From positions 256,536-320,535 of the forward strand of contig JADJSX010000009.1 in NCBI GenBank assembly GCA_016711485.1: a stretch of DNA of 64,000 bases. The letters run 5' to 3'. Every line of letters starts with the position of its first letter. Position 1 is the first letter of the stretch. The notes below the pieces were generated by a model. The model worked only from the letters and a program-made list of their open reading frames with translations. It ran no database searches and was not told the DNA's origin. Origin of the DNA: Leptospiraceae bacterium. Its GTDB lineage: Bacteria; Spirochaetota; Leptospiria; Leptospirales; Leptospiraceae. The translations under genes and the position numbers were made by a program. This document shows positions 63,140-64,000 of this stretch, piece by piece.

Positions 63140-63650
63140 CTAAAACGTACTCGATTTAATTGTCTCAACTGCATATACTTTTTCGCCGTACCCTGACGGA
63201 AAATAAATATTTACTTTGATGCGGAAAACTTTGATTACCCCACCAGTCTTTGATCCAGAAGACTTTCCTCTTTTTTTTAAAAGATCGTCCATTTTGGAAT
63301 TTGTATTCGAACCAAGTAAGTCATCTGGATTAGCAGATTTCTTTTTCTCCCCCTTGTTCAGCGAGTTTTAAAAGATCTAACTCTTCTTCTTTGATTTCTG
63401 TTTCGTATCTATAACCTTCGTAGTATAGAATTTCTCCTTTTGAGCTGGTTGTTTCTAGTTTTGGACTCGTATCAATTTGAGCCATTTTGATTTTAGCTAA
63501 AACTGCATTCGTAAGAGTTATTGATTGTCTCTGCAAGGACAAACCCTTACTTATAAGAGAAAATGTAAATACAATCGCACTCGCGGCAACTGCAAGTGCG
63601 ATTGAAATTTCGATTAAAGTAAATCCGCGCCTAATTCTAGTTATCTTCAT
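63140..63650 (-). pseudogene. gspI: Type II secretion minor pseudopilin GspI, one frameshift
   Basis: Prepilin N-terminus RRGFTLIEISIALAVAASAI preceded by AAGGAATC and ATG. An extra G in the G5 run near 63351 ends the frame at 63330. With G4 the ORF continues (SANPDDLLGSNTNSKMDDLL, GYGEKVYAVETIKS) to a total of 170 codons. Confidence 0.8.
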
Positions 63651-63699
63651 CTGATTCCTTAATTCTAAAAGTGTTATCCTGACTCGCCGGAGGTTCTAT

Positions 63700-64000
63700 T
63701 TACTTCTCCATTTTTACTACAATTTTTCCATTGTATCTATATAATAAAACTGTTTTATTGATGGAATTAGCATCCTCTCCAATATGAATATTATAATCAC
63801 CCGCTACCCCCGTCGTGCGTAAATGGAATGACTAAAACTCCCGTGTCCAAACTTTACACCCCCGCAAATCCGTTACATCCACTACGCGGTTATTCGATGG
63901 TAAATTCACTTCTAAAACTTTTTATGTTGAATTCCGCCTTCAGCGCGAACAAGTTTGGAAGCAGTGTATTTATTTTTTTCCATATCAATTTCAAATAGAA
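63700..64000 (-). pseudogene. gspH: Type II secretion pseudopilin GspH, 3' part, several frameshifts
   Basis: Cut by the window edge. Segments in three frames read YTASKLVRAEGGIQHKK, LEVNLPSNNRVVDVTDLRG, TGVLVIPFTHDGGSG and DYNIHIGEDANS, then KTVLLYRYNGKIVVKMEK before TAA at 63700. At least three indels occur within 300 bp. The order H-I-J-K matches known gsp operons. Confidence 0.6.

Overview
The window looks like a chromosome segment of a low-GC spirochaete of the Leptospira type (family Leptospiraceae). This is inferred from gene style and content, not from a marker gene: A/T-rich codon use, several large sensor proteins (Cache-cyclase, SpoIIE-type phosphatases, CheB-CheR-kinase), abundant secreted or lipoprotein genes, and a gspH-N type II secretion operon. 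About two thirds is ordinary chromosome. The left 19 kb and the stretch at 59-62.5 kb are accessory DNA rich in repeats and broken genes.

Region 1 (1-19.2 kb) is a rearranged genomic island. Two inverted copies of an IS701-like element (1-172, continuing outside the window, and 13064-14400) bracket a segment that appears inverted: the 5' half of one gene (947-173, minus) and its 3' half (14405-15969, plus) join in frame at a TTAA target into one 779-residue protein if the segment is flipped back and the IS removed. In the flipped orientation a 38-bp copy of a tRNA-Leu 3' end (12935-12972) becomes a direct repeat of the tRNA-Leu locus at 19.2-19.5 kb, so the stretch resembles a roughly 19-kb island at tRNA-Leu. 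Its cargo is a type I restriction-modification locus (hsdR, hsdS, hsdM) with a DUF488 protein, two RhuM-family genes, a RAYT (REP-associated Y1 transposase), an HNH protein and small unknown genes. hsdR is interrupted by a MITE. hsdM has three frameshifts and an altered catalytic motif. The 5' ends of hsdS and hsdM exist as duplicated fragments. Six copies of a 30-bp perfect palindrome, the likely substrate of the RAYT, lie inside or just before these genes, two of them next to 18-bp tandem arrays.

Region 2 (19.2-31 kb): a tandem tRNA-Leu duplication (one copy broken), tRNA-Cys, a tight minus-strand operon gatC-gatA-hisF-sodium symporter, a short SPFH protein, and a CheB-CheR-PAS-histidine kinase with a response regulator encoded directly upstream.

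Region 3 (31-54.9 kb) is mostly signalling. Two SpoIIE phosphatase genes each converge on a gene with the same N-terminal HATPase-like domain, one of which carries a long coiled coil of 40-residue repeats. Between them are two periplasmic binding proteins. A predicted periplasmic-binding-protein/MscS/cyclic-nucleotide-binding channel is divergent from a Cache class III adenylate cyclase, which suggests a local ligand and cAMP circuit. CreD-like and PlsC-like genes follow.

Region 4 (54.9-64 kb) is the type II secretion operon gspH-I-J-K-L-M-N on the minus strand, split between gspJ and gspK by about 3.3 kb carrying a lipoprotein, a LysM-lytic transglycosylase (itself split by a MITE), higBA and a vapC remnant. 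Many genes here, and hsdM, the transposase and the channel, carry single-base indels in homopolymers. These could be real decay, slippage or assembly error.

A four-member MITE family (158-193 bp, 5-6 bp target duplications) interrupts three genes, and exact removal with one target copy restores all three reading frames.
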